Origin: Pelagerythrobacter rhizovicinus
GTDB lineage: Bacteria > Pseudomonadota > Alphaproteobacteria > Sphingomonadales > Sphingomonadaceae
Assembly (NCBI RefSeq): GCF_004135625.1
Contig: NZ_SDPV01000002.1
Coordinates: forward strand, 682,001 to 746,000
Direction: 5' to 3'
DNA: 64,000 bases
Below are positions 1-9,935 of this stretch, piece by piece. The notes beneath the pieces were generated by a model. That model did not search any database. It was given only the letters and a program-made list of their open reading frames with translations, and was not told where the DNA came from. The translations under genes and the position numbers were made by a program. The stretch's first letter is position 1, and the number at the start of each line of letters is the position of its first letter.

Positions 1-361
1 CCTTGCGAACCCGGCGATCAGCCCCGGGTCTCCCGGCAGCCGGCACACCGCGCGCTGGCGTGGCGGATCAGCCACGGGGTGCAGGCGGACTTTTGGCGAG
101 TCCCGGCCGTCTGCGCCCGCCGTTCCCGGACCGCAGGGATTGAGCCGGGCCCCACCGCGGCGGCGGCGGGCAAGCGGACGCGTCCGGCGAACCTCACGCC
201 GTCACGTCTTCCGTCGGTCGTTCGCGAACAAACCGCCACCGCCCGACCCGCGCGCACGCCCCCTGGCATGCCGCACCGGCCGCGCGATCCGAGTTCCCAG
301 GCGTCACGCATCCGGGTTCGCCGCCGGAGGGTTTCTGGTGGGCGCATCCCGCCCCCTCACG
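1..361. other. Left-edge region without a supported gene
   Basis: This GC-rich stretch has open frames on both strands, but none shows a recognisable protein motif, a credible ribosome binding site or conserved composition. I looked for hallmarks of RNase P RNA, tmRNA, SRP RNA and tRNA and found none. It may be intergenic sequence, or the end of a gene lying mostly outside the window. Confidence 0.4.
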
Positions 362-1060
362 TCACTCCAGCATCTCGTCCACCCACGCCGGGACCAGTTC
401 GCCCGCGGGGCCGAGCCGCGTCTCGTGGAACCAGGCGGAGCCCTGGCTGCGTTCGAGGTTGAGCTCGAGCGTCTGCACGCCGAGGTCGCGCGCGTCGCGC
501 ACGAACCCGGCGGCGGGATAGACCGCGCCCGAGGTGCCGATCGAGACGAACAGGTCCGCCCGCCGCAAGGCTGCGTAGATGCGCTCCATCTCGTAAGGCA
601 TCTCGCCGAACCAGACCACGTCGGGCCGCAGCGCCCGCTCGCCGCAGCCCGGGCAGGGCGGACGGTCGATCAGCGGCCGCGTCCAGCGCGAGCGCAGGTC
701 GCAAACCATACACCAGGCGTTGAGGTGCGTGCCGTGCATGTGCAGCACGCGGTGTGCCCCGCCGCGCTCGTGCAGGTCGTCGACGTTCTGCGTGACGATC
801 AGCAGATCCCCCGGCCATTCGCGGTCGAGCCGCCCGAGCGCTTCGTGCGCAGCATTGGGCAGCTTCTCCTGAATCGCCGCACGGCGCATGTCGTAGAAGC
901 GCAGCACGAGGTCGGGATCGCGCGCGAACGCCTCGGGCGTGGCGACGTCCTCCACCCGGTGCTGCTCCCACAGCCCGCCGGCGTCGCGGAAGGTGTCGAT
1001 GCCGCTTTCGGCGCTCACGCCCGCGCCGGTGAGGATGACGATGTTGCGAATGTCTGCCAT
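362..1060 (-). CDS. cobB: NAD-dependent protein deacylase (sirtuin, CobB type)
   Basis: The product (232 aa from the chosen start) is a class III sirtuin that removes acyl groups from lysines using NAD. It has the Rossmann motif TGAGVSAESG (11-20), TQNVDDLHE (90-98), catalytic His109 in HMHGTH and a four-Cys zinc site (C117, C120, C136, C139). Tyr56 and Arg59 in FYDMR match the Tyr-Arg pair that lets CobB/SIRT5 enzymes accept succinyl-lysine, so desuccinylase activity is inferred. The ATG at 1060 is chosen because it begins directly at the conserved fold. Starts at 1069 and 1102 are also in frame, but 1102 would overlap dapB. The gene diverges from dapB with a gap of only 35 bases. Confidence 0.92.
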   Translation of the reverse strand: MADIRNIVILTGAGVSAESGIDTFRDAGGLWEQHRVEDVATPEAFARDPDLVLRFYDMRRAAIQEKLPNAAHEALGRLDREWPGDLLIVTQNVDDLHERGGAHRVLHMHGTHLNAWCMVCDLRSRWTRPLIDRPPCPGCGERALRPDVVWFGEMPYEMERIYAALRRADLFVSIGTSGAVYPAAGFVRDARDLGVQTLELNLERSQGSAWFHETRLGPAGELVPAWVDEMLE

Positions 1061-1095
1061 GGCCGCCATGAAGCACGGGGTTTCGGGGAAGCGCA

Positions 1096-1833
1096 ATGGC
1101 ACGCATCGGCATCATCGGCAGCGAAGGACGCATGGGGCAGGCGCTCGTCCGCGCGATTGCCGACGCCGGGCACGAGTACGCCGGCGGGGTCGATCGCGGG
1201 GGCGATCCGGCCGCACTGGCCGACCGCAGCGACGTGCTGGTCGACTTCTCCGCCCCCGTGGCGCTCGAAGGAAACGTTCACGCGGCGATCGGCGCGGGCA
1301 TCCCCATCGTGATCGGCACGACGGGGCTGGAGGACCGCCATCACACCGCGATCGACAATGTCGCCCGCGCCATCGCCGTGCTGCAGACGGGCAATACCTC
1401 GCTCGGCGTGACGGTGCTGACGCAGCTCGTGCGTGAAGCGGCGGCGCGGCTCGGGCCCGACTGGGACATCGAGATCGTCGAGATGCACCACCGCCGCAAG
1501 GTCGACGCCCCGTCGGGCACCGCGCTGCTGCTCGGCGAAGCGGCGGCGCAGGGGCGCGGGATCGAGCTTGCCGCCCATCGCGAGAGCGCGCGCGACGGCC
1601 ATACCGGCGAGCGCCAGCACGGCGCGGTCGGCTTTGCCGCCCTGCGCGGCGGCACGGTCGCGGGCGAGCACAGCGTGATCCTGGCCGGCGAGGAGGAGCG
1701 CCTGATCCTCTCGCACAGCGCGGAAAACCGGATGATCTTCGCGCGGGGTGCGGTCAGGGCGGCCGAATGGCTGATTGGCCGCGCGCCGGGCCGCTACACG
1801 ATGGACGACGTGCTCGACCCCGCCGCGCGATGA
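1096..1833 (+). CDS. dapB: 4-hydroxy-tetrahydrodipicolinate reductase
   Basis: DapB (245 aa, normal length) makes tetrahydrodipicolinate with NAD(P)H in the diaminopimelate/lysine pathway, in the cytoplasm. The N-terminus carries the dinucleotide-binding motif GIIGSEGRMGQ. The substrate-binding and catalytic segment EMHHRRKVDAPSGTAL lies near residue 135. The stop codon overlaps the start of nth (ATGA), so the two are probably translated from one message. dapE of the same pathway lies about 2 kb downstream on the other strand. Confidence 0.97.
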   Translation: MARIGIIGSEGRMGQALVRAIADAGHEYAGGVDRGGDPAALADRSDVLVDFSAPVALEGNVHAAIGAGIPIVIGTTGLEDRHHTAIDNVARAIAVLQTGNTSLGVTVLTQLVREAAARLGPDWDIEIVEMHHRRKVDAPSGTALLLGEAAAQGRGIELAAHRESARDGHTGERQHGAVGFAALRGGTVAGEHSVILAGEEERLILSHSAENRMIFARGAVRAAEWLIGRAPGRYTMDDVLDPAAR

Positions 1834-2480
1834 CCAAGGACGAGATATTCGAGTTCTTCCGCCGGCTGGCGGAGGACAACCCCGCGCCCGAGACCGAGCT
1901 GGAATACGGCAATGCCTATCAGCTCGTTGTCGCGGTGGCCCTATCGGCGCAGGCGACCGATGTCGGCGTCAACAAGGCGACGCGCAAGCTGTTCGCCGAG
2001 GTGGAAACGCCCGAGCAGATGATCACGCTAGGCGAGGATGGGCTCAAGCAGCACATCAAGACCATCGGCCTGTTCAATTCGAAGGCCAAGAACGTCATCG
2101 CGCTCTCGCAGATGCTGATCGACGAGTTCGGCGGCGAAGTCCCCGATACGCGGGAGGAGCTCGTCAGGCTCCCCGGCGTCGGCCGCAAGACCGCGAACGT
2201 CGTGCTCAACTGCTGGTTCGGGCAGGAGACCTTCGCGGTCGATACCCACATCTTCCGCGTCGGCAACCGCACCGGCCTCGCCAGAGGCAAGACGCCCGAA
2301 CAGGTCGAGGCCAAGCTGGAGAAGCGCGTCCCGCAGCCCTTCCGCCTGCACGCGCACCACTGGCTGATCCTGCACGGCCGCTACATCTGCAAGGCGCGGC
2401 TTCCCGAGTGCTGGCACTGCCCGGTGATCGACTTGTGCCGGTTCAGGCAGAAGGTGCTGGAGAAGCCGAAGGGGCGGTAA
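1830..2480 (+). CDS. nth: Endonuclease III
   Basis: Nth (216 aa) is a base-excision-repair DNA glycosylase/AP lyase for oxidised pyrimidines. The helix-hairpin-helix LVRLPGVGRKTANVV contains the catalytic Lys120. Asp138 sits in AVDTHIFRV. The C-terminal 4Fe-4S cluster ligands follow the family spacing C-x6-C-x2-C-x5-C (CKARLPECWHCPVIDLC). The ATG at 1830 overlaps the dapB stop, indicating translational coupling; upstream in-frame starts would lie inside dapB. Confidence 0.97.
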   Translation: MTKDEIFEFFRRLAEDNPAPETELEYGNAYQLVVAVALSAQATDVGVNKATRKLFAEVETPEQMITLGEDGLKQHIKTIGLFNSKAKNVIALSQMLIDEFGGEVPDTREELVRLPGVGRKTANVVLNCWFGQETFAVDTHIFRVGNRTGLARGKTPEQVEAKLEKRVPQPFRLHAHHWLILHGRYICKARLPECWHCPVIDLCRFRQKVLEKPKGR

Positions 2481-2496
2481 ACCTGTCGGCCCGTCA

Positions 2497-2579
2497 CCCT
2501 GAACTTGGTTCAGGGTCCATTTCTCCACGTGCGCAGTTCGCGCTGAGAGGCACGATGGATGCTGAAACAAGTTCAGCAT
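2497..2579. repeat. Intergenic double-hairpin repeat
   Basis: Two perfect dyads lie between the convergent nth and transporter genes: CCCTGAAC-TTG-GTTCAGGG (2497-2515) and ATGCTGAA-ACAAG-TTCAGCAT (2559-2579). They resemble the short palindromic elements dispersed in sphingomonad genomes. In this position they could also act as a bidirectional transcription end. Confidence 0.6.
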
Positions 2580-2600
2580 GACGATTGAGCGCGTCGAAGT

Positions 2601-3932
2601 TTAAGCCGCCTCGGCCTTCTCCGCCGGCAAGTCGGGCGAAAGCGCCGAGATCGTCTGCGCGGCAACAAGGTCGCCCACGACGTTGAGCGTGGTGCGGCAC
2701 ATGTCGAGGAAGCGGTCGACGCCGAGGATCAGGCCGATGCCGGCCGGATCGACGCCCACGCCCGCCAGGATCAGCGCGATCACCGGTAGCGAGCCGCCAG
2801 GCACGCCGGCGGTGCCGATGCCGGCGAGGATGCAGATCAGCATGACGAAGCCTTGATCCATCAGCGACAGCTCGACCCCGAAGAACTGGGCGAGGAACAG
2901 CACGGTCACCCCTTCAAACATCGCGGTGCCGTTCTGGTTGGCGGTCGCGCCGATGGTCAGCACAAAACGTGCGATCCGGCGCGGCAGGCCCAGCTCCGCA
3001 TCGGCAACGCGCAGCGCGGTCGGCAGCGTGGCGTTGGAGCTGGCGGTCGAGAACGCCATGACGCTCGCCTCCCGCGTCTCGCGGAAGAAGGCGATGGGGC
3101 TTTTCCTGGCGACGAACTTGAGGATCGCAGGGAAGACGCCGAACATCTGGATGCCGAGCGCCAGCAGCACGACCCCGACGAATGCCGCGAGCTTGAACAG
3201 CAGGTCCCATCCGAACTGCGCGGTCAGGTTAAACATGAAACAGAAAATCGCGATCGGCGCGAGCTGGATGACGAAGCCGATGAGCTTCATCGCCACTTCG
3301 AACACGCCCTCGATCGCGTCCTTTAGCGTTTCGGTCCGCCGCGTCTGGACCAGCAGCAGGCCGATGCCAAAGAACAGCGCGAAAAACATCACCGCGAGAA
3401 TGTCGTTGGACGACATCGCGGCGATGACGTTGCTCGGCACGATGGCGATCACCTGATCAACCCCCGCCTGGCTCTCGGCACTTGCCTGAACGATGCTCGA
3501 CGCGCCCTCCGCGCCCTGCGCCAGCAACTCGGCGGCGGCATCCTGGTCGATCCCCTGTCCAGGCTTGATCAGGTTGACCAACGCGATCGAAATGGCGACC
3601 GCGATAGACGACACGATCACCGTGTAGAGCAGGGTCCTGAGACCTACCTTCCCCAGCGACTTGACCTCGCCCATCTCCGCGATCCCGACCACCAGTGCGC
3701 TGAACAGCAGCGGGATGACCAGCATGAACAGCAGGCGCAGGAAGATCTGCCCGATCGGATTGGTGACGTAAGTGACGATCGATTCGACCCAGGCCGCGTC
3801 GCGCGCGAAGGTATAGGCGAGCAGGCCCGCGATCAGCCCGGCGACGAAGCCGACCAGGATCCGCCACTGCAGCTTGCCATGTCCCGTCGGTGCGGCGCCT
3901 GCGGCCATTTCCGCTGCGTCCTGGCTTGCCAT
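2601..3932 (-). CDS. Dicarboxylate/amino acid:cation symporter (DAACS family)
   Basis: This 443 aa inner-membrane protein belongs to the GltP/DctA-type sodium- or proton-coupled carriers for glutamate, aspartate or C4-dicarboxylates. It has multiple hydrophobic segments, a serine-rich stretch ([13 protein letters not shown], near residue 295) and a conserved [16 protein letters not shown] motif (near 330), both typical of the substrate and cation site. A stretch of about 45 polar residues near 135-180 is probably a loop. A GGAGGGGAAG ribosome binding site precedes the ATG. dapE lies 25 bases upstream on the same strand, so co-transcription is likely. The exact substrate cannot be read from sequence. 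Confidence 0.9.
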   Translation of the reverse strand: MASQDAAEMAAGAAPTGHGKLQWRILVGFVAGLIAGLLAYTFARDAAWVESIVTYVTNPIGQIFLRLLFMLVIPLLFSALVVGIAEMGEVKSLGKVGLRTLLYTVIVSSIAVAISIALVNLIKPGQGIDQDAAAELLAQGAEGASSIVQASAESQAGVDQVIAIVPSNVIAAMSSNDILAVMFFALFFGIGLLLVQTRRTETLKDAIEGVFEVAMKLIGFVIQLAPIAIFCFMFNLTAQFGWDLLFKLAAFVGVVLLALGIQMFGVFPAILKFVARKSPIAFFRETREASVMAFSTASSNATLPTALRVADAELGLPRRIARFVLTIGATANQNGTAMFEGVTVLFLAQFFGVELSLMDQGFVMLICILAGIGTAGVPGGSLPVIALILAGVGVDPAGIGLILGVDRFLDMCRTTLNVVGDLVAAQTISALSPDLPAEKAEAA

Positions 3933-3957
3933 CTCTCGCTTCCCCTCCCGTATCGCC

Positions 3958-5085
3958 TTATCGTTTGTCCAGCGCCGCCAAGGCGATGCGCGCGTAGATG
4001 CGGCCTAGCGCATCGAGATCCGCCAGCGCCACCGCCTCGTCGCGCTTGTGCATCGTGGCGTTGCACAGCCCGAACTCGATCACCGGACAGACGGCACGCA
4101 GGAACCGTGCATCGGACGTGCCGCCGGTGGTCGAGGCTTCGGGCACGAGGCCGGTCTCCGCCTCGACCGCATCGGCAATCATCTGGGAGAATTCGCCTGG
4201 CGGCGTCAGGAACGGCTCGCCCGAAATGATCGGGAGCGTGGTGCCGCCGTGCTTCGCGGCGATCGCGGCAACCTTCTCCGACAGCGACGCACCCGTGTGC
4301 CGATCGTTGAAGCGGATCGAAATCCGCGCACTGGCCCGGGCCGGGATCACGTTATGCGCCGGATTGCCGACCTCGAGATCGGTGATCTCCAGGTTCGACG
4401 GCTGGAACCACTCGGTCCCCTCGTCGAGCACGAGCGCATCGAGCTCCGAGAGGATCGCGACCAGCTTCGGGATCGGATTGTCGGCGTTGTGCGGATAGGC
4501 GACGTGGCCCTGCGTCCCCTCGACCTCCAGCCATATGTTCAACGAGCCACGGCGGCCGATCTTCATCATGTCGCCGAGGCGGTGAACGCTGGTCGGTTCG
4601 CCGACGAGGCACAAGTCGGGGCGATGGCCGTGTTCCCGCATGAAATCGATCAGCGCGCGAGTGCCGTAGACGGCCGGACCTTCCTCGTCGCCCGTCACAA
4701 TGAAGCTGATCGTGCCGGCGTCCGCCGGAATATCCGCCACCGCCGCGACCATCGCCGCGATCGCGCCCTTCATGTCGACCGCGCCGCGCCCGTAGAGCAG
4801 CTCTCCGCGCCGCTCGGGCACGAAAGGCGCGCTGGTCCAGCCGTCTCCGGGCGGGACGACGTCGACATGGCCGGCGAACGCGAAATGCCTCGAACCCGTG
4901 GGACCCGGGCGGATCGCGAAGAGGTTCTCGACCGGTCCGTCCGGCGCCTCGCCGCACACGAAGCGGTGAACCTGGAAACCGAGCGGCGCCAGCATCCGCT
5001 CGAGCACGTCGAACACCGCCCCGGTTGCCGGAGTGACGCTGGGCGCGGCGATCAGCTTTTCGGCAAACAGGCTGGCGTCCATCAT
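3958..5085 (-). CDS. dapE: Succinyl-diaminopimelate desuccinylase
   Basis: DapE (375 aa) is a di-zinc M20-family hydrolase that converts N-succinyl-LL-DAP to LL-DAP and succinate for lysine and peptidoglycan. Visible motifs are FAGHVDVVPPGD (first metal His and Asp), GRGAVDMKGAIAAM (bridging Asp), TGDEEGPA (catalytic Glu pair) and a C-terminal GGTSDARF plus EFGLCNATMHK (metal His). The next codon, also ATG (5082), is an equally good start. It is probably co-transcribed with the symporter downstream. Confidence 0.95.
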   Translation of the reverse strand: MMDASLFAEKLIAAPSVTPATGAVFDVLERMLAPLGFQVHRFVCGEAPDGPVENLFAIRPGPTGSRHFAFAGHVDVVPPGDGWTSAPFVPERRGELLYGRGAVDMKGAIAAMVAAVADIPADAGTISFIVTGDEEGPAVYGTRALIDFMREHGHRPDLCLVGEPTSVHRLGDMMKIGRRGSLNIWLEVEGTQGHVAYPHNADNPIPKLVAILSELDALVLDEGTEWFQPSNLEITDLEVGNPAHNVIPARASARISIRFNDRHTGASLSEKVAAIAAKHGGTTLPIISGEPFLTPPGEFSQMIADAVEAETGLVPEASTTGGTSDARFLRAVCPVIEFGLCNATMHKRDEAVALADLDALGRIYARIALAALDKR

Positions 5086-5138
5086 CGCGCGGGGATTAGA
5101 CGAGCAATTCGCCGCTTACCACCCATCGGAGTCGTTCC

Positions 5139-5606
5139 ATGCCCAAGCTCGATCTCGACGCCATCGCGCAGACCAACGCCACCGGTTACCCCGCGCCGTA
5201 CGACCGCGAGGTCGAGGGCCGCTGGTACCGCCGCCTCGCGCCCGGCGCGGGGCTCACCGAGATGGGCGCAAGCCATGTCGTGCTGAAGCCCGGCGCTTGG
5301 TCGTCGCAGCGCCACTGGCATGCGGCGGAGGACGAGCTGCTGGTGATGATTTCGGGAGAGGCCGTGCTGATCGAGGACGAGGGCGAAACGGTGCTGCGCG
5401 CGGGCGACGTCGCCGCCTGGCCGAAAGGCGTGCGCAACGGCCATCACCTGCGGAACCGCAGCGGGAGCGACTGCGTGTTCGTCGCGATCAGTGCCGGCGA
5501 TCGCGCGGCCGACCATGGCGAATATCCGGATATCGACCTGAAGTTCGATGCCGAAGGCTACGCACACAAGGACGGCACGCGTTACCCCGCCAAGCGGACC
5601 CCCTAG
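5139..5606 (+). CDS. Cupin-domain protein
   Basis: This small cytoplasmic protein (155 aa) has one cupin barrel. The first metal motif is [17 protein letters not shown] (near 62-80) and the second is reduced to the [11 protein letters not shown]...H region (near 90-105). Such proteins bind a metal and act as isomerases, dioxygenases or sugar-binding proteins; nothing here identifies the substrate. Its stop overlaps the stop region of the convergent HerA-like gene by 4 bases. Confidence 0.8.
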   Translation: MPKLDLDAIAQTNATGYPAPYDREVEGRWYRRLAPGAGLTEMGASHVVLKPGAWSSQRHWHAAEDELLVMISGEAVLIEDEGETVLRAGDVAAWPKGVRNGHHLRNRSGSDCVFVAISAGDRAADHGEYPDIDLKFDAEGYAHKDGTRYPAKRTP

Positions 5607-7177
5607 CGCATCAGCCCGCCGATCAGGTTCCGCACGAAGCGGCCTGCAAGCGGCCCCGCGAGATCGGTCGCGAGCGAGCCGAGGCCCGACGACGCCGCGG
5701 TCTTCATCGGATTGGCGCGCGACTTGCGCCCGGTGATCGTGCTCGCCGCGATCGACGCGCCCGAGCCGGTCGCTGCGCCCACCGCGCGCTTCAACGCCTT
5801 GCCCCAGATCGAAGTGCTCTTGCGCGGGCGCTTCTCGACTTCGTCGCGCCCCTTCTCCTCGACCTCCTCGGCCGTCGCGGCGGCATCGGCGGCTTTCTGC
5901 GCAAGCACTTCCTCCGCACTCTCGCGGTCGACCGCAGTGTCGTACTTGCCCGCCACGGGGCTGACCGACTGGACGATCGCCCGCTCCTTCTCCGTCACCG
6001 GACCCAGGCGGCTGCGCGGCGGCTTGATCAGCGTGCGCTGGACGACGGAAGGCGCGCCGTCTTCGAGCAAGGTCGAGACGAGCGCCTCGCCCACCTTGAG
6101 CTCGGTGATCGCCGCCTCGACGTCGAGATCCGGGTTGATGCGGAAGGTCTCGGCCGCGGCCCTGATCGCGCGCTGGTCGCGCGGGGTGAAGGCGCGCAGC
6201 GCGTGCTGCACCCGGTTGCCGAGCTGGCCGGCGACTTCCTCGGGAATGTCGATCGGGTTCTGGGTCACGAAATAGACGCCCACGCCTTTCGATCGGATCA
6301 GCCGCACGACCTGCTCGATCTTGTCCTGCAGGGCCTTGGGCGCATCGTCGAACAGCAGATGCGCCTCGTCGAAGAAGAACACCAGCTTCGGCTTCTCGGG
6401 GTCGCCGACTTCGGGCAGCGTCTCGAACAGCTCGGCCAGGAGCCACAGCAGGAACGTGGCGTAGAGCTTGGGGCTGCGCATCAGCCTGTCCGCGGCGAGC
6501 ACGTTGATCACGCCGCGGCCCTTCTCGTCGAGCGCGAGGAAATCGTCGATCTCCAGCGCGGGCTCGCCGAAGAAGCGGTCCGCCCCCTGGCTTTCGAAGC
6601 TGAGCAACTGGCGCTGGATCGCGCCGACGCTCGCGCGGGTGACGTTGCCGTATTTTGCGCTCAGTTCCCTCGCGTTCTCGGCGCACCAGGCGAGCAGCGC
6701 CTGCAGGTCGGCAAGGTTGAGCAGCAGCAGCGCGTTCTCGTCCGCATGGCGGAAGGCGATCTGCAGCACCCCTTCCTGCGTCTCGTTCAGGTCGAGCAGG
6801 CGGGCGAGCAGCAGCGGCCCCATTTCCGAGATCGTCGTGCGGATCGGGTGCCCCTGTTCGCCGTAGAGATCCCAGAACACGGTCGGATTGCCGGAATAGG
6901 CATAGTCTTCCATGCCCAGCTCCTTCGCCCGTTCTTCCAGCTTGCCGGCGTTCTTGAAGGTGGGCGAGCCCGCCATCGCAACGCCCGAGAGGTCGCCCTT
7001 CACGTCGGCGACGAACACCGGCACGCCCTCGGCCGACAGGCTTTCGGCGAGACCCTGGAGCGTCACCGTCTTGCCGGTGCCGGTCGCCCCGGCGATCAGC
7101 CCGTGCCGGTTGGCCCGCGCGAGGTTGAGAAACTGCTTCTCGCCGTTGCCGGCCAGCCCGAGAAAGATTTCGCCCAC
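5603..7177 (-). CDS. HerA-like/DUF853 ATPase
   Basis: The product (524 aa) is a P-loop ATPase of the YjgR/DUF853 group related to the HerA-FtsK translocases. Walker A is GATGTGKT near residue 30 and Walker B is [12 protein letters not shown] near 250. An arginine-rich region and a charged coiled segment follow, and the C-terminus is Gly-rich. I chose a GTG start at 7177 because a GGAG box lies about 10 bases upstream and the conserved GEIFLG sequence begins there; an upstream ATG-less extension has no family resemblance. The cellular role of this family is poorly known. Confidence 0.85.
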   Translation of the reverse strand: MGEIFLGLAGNGEKQFLNLARANRHGLIAGATGTGKTVTLQGLAESLSAEGVPVFVADVKGDLSGVAMAGSPTFKNAGKLEERAKELGMEDYAYSGNPTVFWDLYGEQGHPIRTTISEMGPLLLARLLDLNETQEGVLQIAFRHADENALLLLNLADLQALLAWCAENARELSAKYGNVTRASVGAIQRQLLSFESQGADRFFGEPALEIDDFLALDEKGRGVINVLAADRLMRSPKLYATFLLWLLAELFETLPEVGDPEKPKLVFFFDEAHLLFDDAPKALQDKIEQVVRLIRSKGVGVYFVTQNPIDIPEEVAGQLGNRVQHALRAFTPRDQRAIRAAAETFRINPDLDVEAAITELKVGEALVSTLLEDGAPSVVQRTLIKPPRSRLGPVTEKERAIVQSVSPVAGKYDTAVDRESAEEVLAQKAADAAATAEEVEEKGRDEVEKRPRKSTSIWGKALKRAVGAATGSGASIAASTITGRKSRANPMKTAASSGLGSLATDLAGPLAGRFVRNLIGGLMR

Positions 7178-7281
7178 TTCGCCTGTTCTCCTGCAGCGAC
7201 AGACGCAGGGATGCCGCAGCGTTTCGCGCACTGCAAGTTCCCGGCTTGGCGGACGGGGCTCCGCCTCCTAAGGCAAGGCCG

Positions 7282-9111
7282 ATGGGAGAGCGAACACCCT
7301 TCGTGCTGCTCGACGATGCGCGCGCCGAGGGCGCGGCCGACGCGCACCTGTACGAGAACCCGGTGGCGCTTTTCGTCGCGCGGCAGGCGGAGGAGGTCGA
7401 GGACGTGCTGGCCGCCGCCGAGGCGGCGCGCGCGGAGCGCGGGGGCTGGCTGGCCGGGTTCCTCGCCTACGAAGCGGGGCTGGCGCTCGAACCGCGGCTG
7501 CGCGCGCGGGCGCAGGCGCGGACCGGGGCGGCCGGGCCGCTCGTCTGGCTCGGCCTGTTCGAGAGCGAAACGGTAATTCCCGCGGCCGACGTGCCCGCCT
7601 GGCTCGCCGCGCGGGCGGAGGGCGAGGCGTCGCTCGGCCCGCTCGACCCGCAGGTCTCGCCCGGCGCCTACGCCGCGGCGTTCGCCCGGCTGCAGGAGGC
7701 GATCGGGGCCGGCGACATCTATCAGGCGAACCTGACCTTCCCGCTCGCAGGGTCGTACCGCGGCGACCCGGTGGCGCTCTACGCCGCGCTGCGCCCTGCC
7801 GCGCAGGCGGGCTATGGCGGGGTGGTGTTCGACGGCGCGCACTGGCTGCTCAGCCTCTCGCCCGAGCTGTTCGCGTCGCTGAAAGGACGCGAGGCGAAGG
7901 CCAAGCCGATGAAGGGCACGCGCCCGCGGTCGGACGATCCGGCGGAGGACCGCGCGCTGGCCGGCGACCTCGCCGCCTCGGCCAAGGACAAGGCCGAAAA
8001 CCTGATGATCGTCGACCTGATGCGCAACGACCTCTCGCGCGTCGCCGTGCCCGGCAGCGTGCGGGTCGATGCGCCGTTCGCGGTCGAGAGCTATCCGACG
8101 GTGCACCAGATGGTCTCCACCGTGCACGCGACGCTGGCCGAAGGAAAAGGCGCGGCGGACCTGGTGCGCGCGATCTTTCCCTGCGGCTCGATCACCGGCG
8201 CGCCGAAGATCCGCGCGATGGAGCTGATCGCCGAGGTCGAGCGCGATGCGCGCGGGCCCTATTGCGGTGCGATCGGGCGGATCGGGCCTGCCGAGGATGG
8301 AAGCGGGGGGAAAGCGGCCTTCAACGTGGCCATCCGCACGCTGCGGCTGACGCCGGTCGAGAATGGACAGGGGACGGCGGTGCTCGGCGTTGGCTCGGCG
8401 ATCGTGGCCGACAGCGAACCGCTGGCCGAGTGGCGCGAGGCGCTTCTCAAGGGCGGTTTCGCGCGGCGCAGCTCGCCCGACCACGTCGCGCCGGCGTTCG
8501 ACCTGATCGAGACGATGCGCTTCACGCCCGAGGAGGGGATCGCGCTGATCGAGGCGCATCTCGAACGGATGAAGGCGAGCGCCGCCGCGCTCGGCTTCGC
8601 GTTCGACCGCCACACGGTGCGCAACCGCATCCAGGCGCTGTGCTTCGAGCTGGAGCGCCCCTCGTGCGCGCGCCTGCTCTGCGCGCGCGGCGGCGCGATC
8701 GCGGTGGAGGCGCGCGACCTGCCGCCGCCGCTGGACGAGCCGGTGCGCTGCATCGCCCTGCCGCTGCCGGTCGATCCGGGCGACTGGCGCCTGCGGCACA
8801 AGACCAGCGACCGCGGCTTCCACGAGGACGCGCTGGCCGCGGCGCGCGAGGCGGGCGCGGCCGAGGCACTGTTCGTCCGCGACGACGGGCTGGTGACCGA
8901 GGGCAGCTTCACCAATATCTACGTCGAACGCGACGGCGTGCTGCTGACCCCGCCCGCGCGCCTGGGCCTGCTGCCGGGTGTCGCGCGGCGGACGCTGATC
9001 GACGAGGGCCGGGCGCGCGAGGCGGAACTGACGTTGAGCGACCTCGACGGTGGCTTTCTGGTCGGCAACGCCCTGCGTGGACTGATGCGAGCGGAACTGC
9101 TCGTCAGCTAG
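7282..9111 (+). CDS. pabB: Aminodeoxychorismate synthase component I fused to 4-amino-4-deoxychorismate lyase
   Basis: This 609 aa fusion makes p-aminobenzoate for folate. The N-terminal half is a chorismate-binding enzyme: GDIYQANLTFPL, KPMKGTRPR, MIVDLMRNDLSRV and the signature SITGAPKIRAME (to about residue 390). The C-terminal part is a PLP class IV lyase (FDLIETMRF, HKTSDRGFHED with the likely PLP lysine, VTEGSFTNIY). The fusion thus combines PabB and PabC activities; the glutaminase partner PabA is not in the window. The ATG at 7282 has an AAGG box; the earlier in-frame start has no support. Confidence 0.95.
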   Translation: MGERTPFVLLDDARAEGAADAHLYENPVALFVARQAEEVEDVLAAAEAARAERGGWLAGFLAYEAGLALEPRLRARAQARTGAAGPLVWLGLFESETVIPAADVPAWLAARAEGEASLGPLDPQVSPGAYAAAFARLQEAIGAGDIYQANLTFPLAGSYRGDPVALYAALRPAAQAGYGGVVFDGAHWLLSLSPELFASLKGREAKAKPMKGTRPRSDDPAEDRALAGDLAASAKDKAENLMIVDLMRNDLSRVAVPGSVRVDAPFAVESYPTVHQMVSTVHATLAEGKGAADLVRAIFPCGSITGAPKIRAMELIAEVERDARGPYCGAIGRIGPAEDGSGGKAAFNVAIRTLRLTPVENGQGTAVLGVGSAIVADSEPLAEWREALLKGGFARRSSPDHVAPAFDLIETMRFTPEEGIALIEAHLERMKASAAALGFAFDRHTVRNRIQALCFELERPSCARLLCARGGAIAVEARDLPPPLDEPVRCIALPLPVDPGDWRLRHKTSDRGFHEDALAAAREAGAAEALFVRDDGLVTEGSFTNIYVERDGVLLTPPARLGLLPGVARRTLIDEGRAREAELTLSDLDGGFLVGNALRGLMRAELLVS

Positions 9112-9155
9112 CTCCATTCGCGGTGCTTTCACCAACCCGACGCCATCCGATCGTG

Positions 9156-9249
9156 CTGAGCTTGTCGGACTCGAAGAGGGCCGTGGCCAACCACCGCCCT
9201 TTCTTCTAGCGCCGCGCTGGACAGAAGAACGACCCTTCGACAAGCTCAG
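9156..9249. repeat. Inverted repeat of the CCTGAGCTTGTCGAAGG family
   Basis: CTGAGCTTGTCG (9156-9167) is repeated in inverse as CGACAAGCTCAG (9238-9249), a perfect 12-base inverted repeat in the gap between pabB and the pseudouridine synthase. The right arm belongs to the longer unit CCCTTCGACAAGCTCAGGG. A nearly identical unit occurs inside lolA at about 10751-10768. Confidence 0.7.
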
Positions 9250-9266
9250 GGCGAACGGAGAAAGAC

Positions 9267-9935
9267 GTGAGCGCTTTGCAAATCCTCTACGAAGACGGCG
9301 AAGCGCTGGTGATCGACAAGCCGGGCGGCCTGCCGATCGAGCGCCCGCGCAAGGGCGGGCCCTCGCTCGAGGACCATCTCGAGGCGCTGAAGCTCGGCTT
9401 CCAGCGCCCGCCCGTGCCGGTGCACCGGATCGACACCGACACCTCCGGCTGCCTGCTGCTCGCCCGCAATCCCAAGACGCTCCGGCGATTCGCGATGGCG
9501 TTCGAGGAGCGCGCCGTGGAGAAGCGCTATCTCGGCATTCTCGACGGCGAACCGGCGAAGGACGAGGGCACGATTGCGCTGTCGCTGAGCAAGATCAGCA
9601 GCGCGGAGAAAGGCTGGCGGATGATCCCGGCGAAGAAGGGCAAGCCGTCGGTCACGCACTGGCGGGTGGTCGCCCGGCAGGCGGGCCGCGCGCTGCTCGA
9701 GTTCCGGCCCGAGACCGGGCGCACGCACCAGATTCGCGTCCACGCCGCCAGCGGGCTCGGGGTGCCGCTGCTCGGCGACCCGGTCTACGGCATGGGCCCC
9801 AAGACTACGGGCGCCGCGCCGCGCACGATGCTTCACGCGGCCGCACTCGTCGTGCCGCGCCCGGGCAAGACGCCGGTCGAGGCGACCGCCCCCCTGCCCG
9901 CGGATTTCGCGGCGCTAGGGTTCGCCGATGGATGA
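9267..9935 (+). CDS. RluA-family RNA pseudouridine synthase
   Basis: This enzyme (222 aa) converts specific uridines in rRNA or tRNA to pseudouridine. The catalytic motif HRIDTDTSG (Asp near residue 54) and the C-terminal GRTHQIRVH segment are clear. There is no S4 domain, so it is a short RluA/TruC-like form whose target nucleotide cannot be assigned. The gene ends 8 bases inside arfB, so the two are probably co-translated. Confidence 0.92.
   Translation: MSALQILYEDGEALVIDKPGGLPIERPRKGGPSLEDHLEALKLGFQRPPVPVHRIDTDTSGCLLLARNPKTLRRFAMAFEERAVEKRYLGILDGEPAKDEGTIALSLSKISSAEKGWRMIPAKKGKPSVTHWRVVARQAGRALLEFRPETGRTHQIRVHAASGLGVPLLGDPVYGMGPKTTGAAPRTMLHAAALVVPRPGKTPVEATAPLPADFAALGFADG

Noticed and set aside
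1-361. RNase P RNA, tmRNA or SRP RNA at the left edge
   Set aside because: None of the conserved core sequences of these RNAs is present on either strand.
5033-7576. Long plus-strand frame across the cupin and HerA-like genes
   Set aside because: Both underlying genes have Walker or cupin motifs in their own frames; this frame has none.
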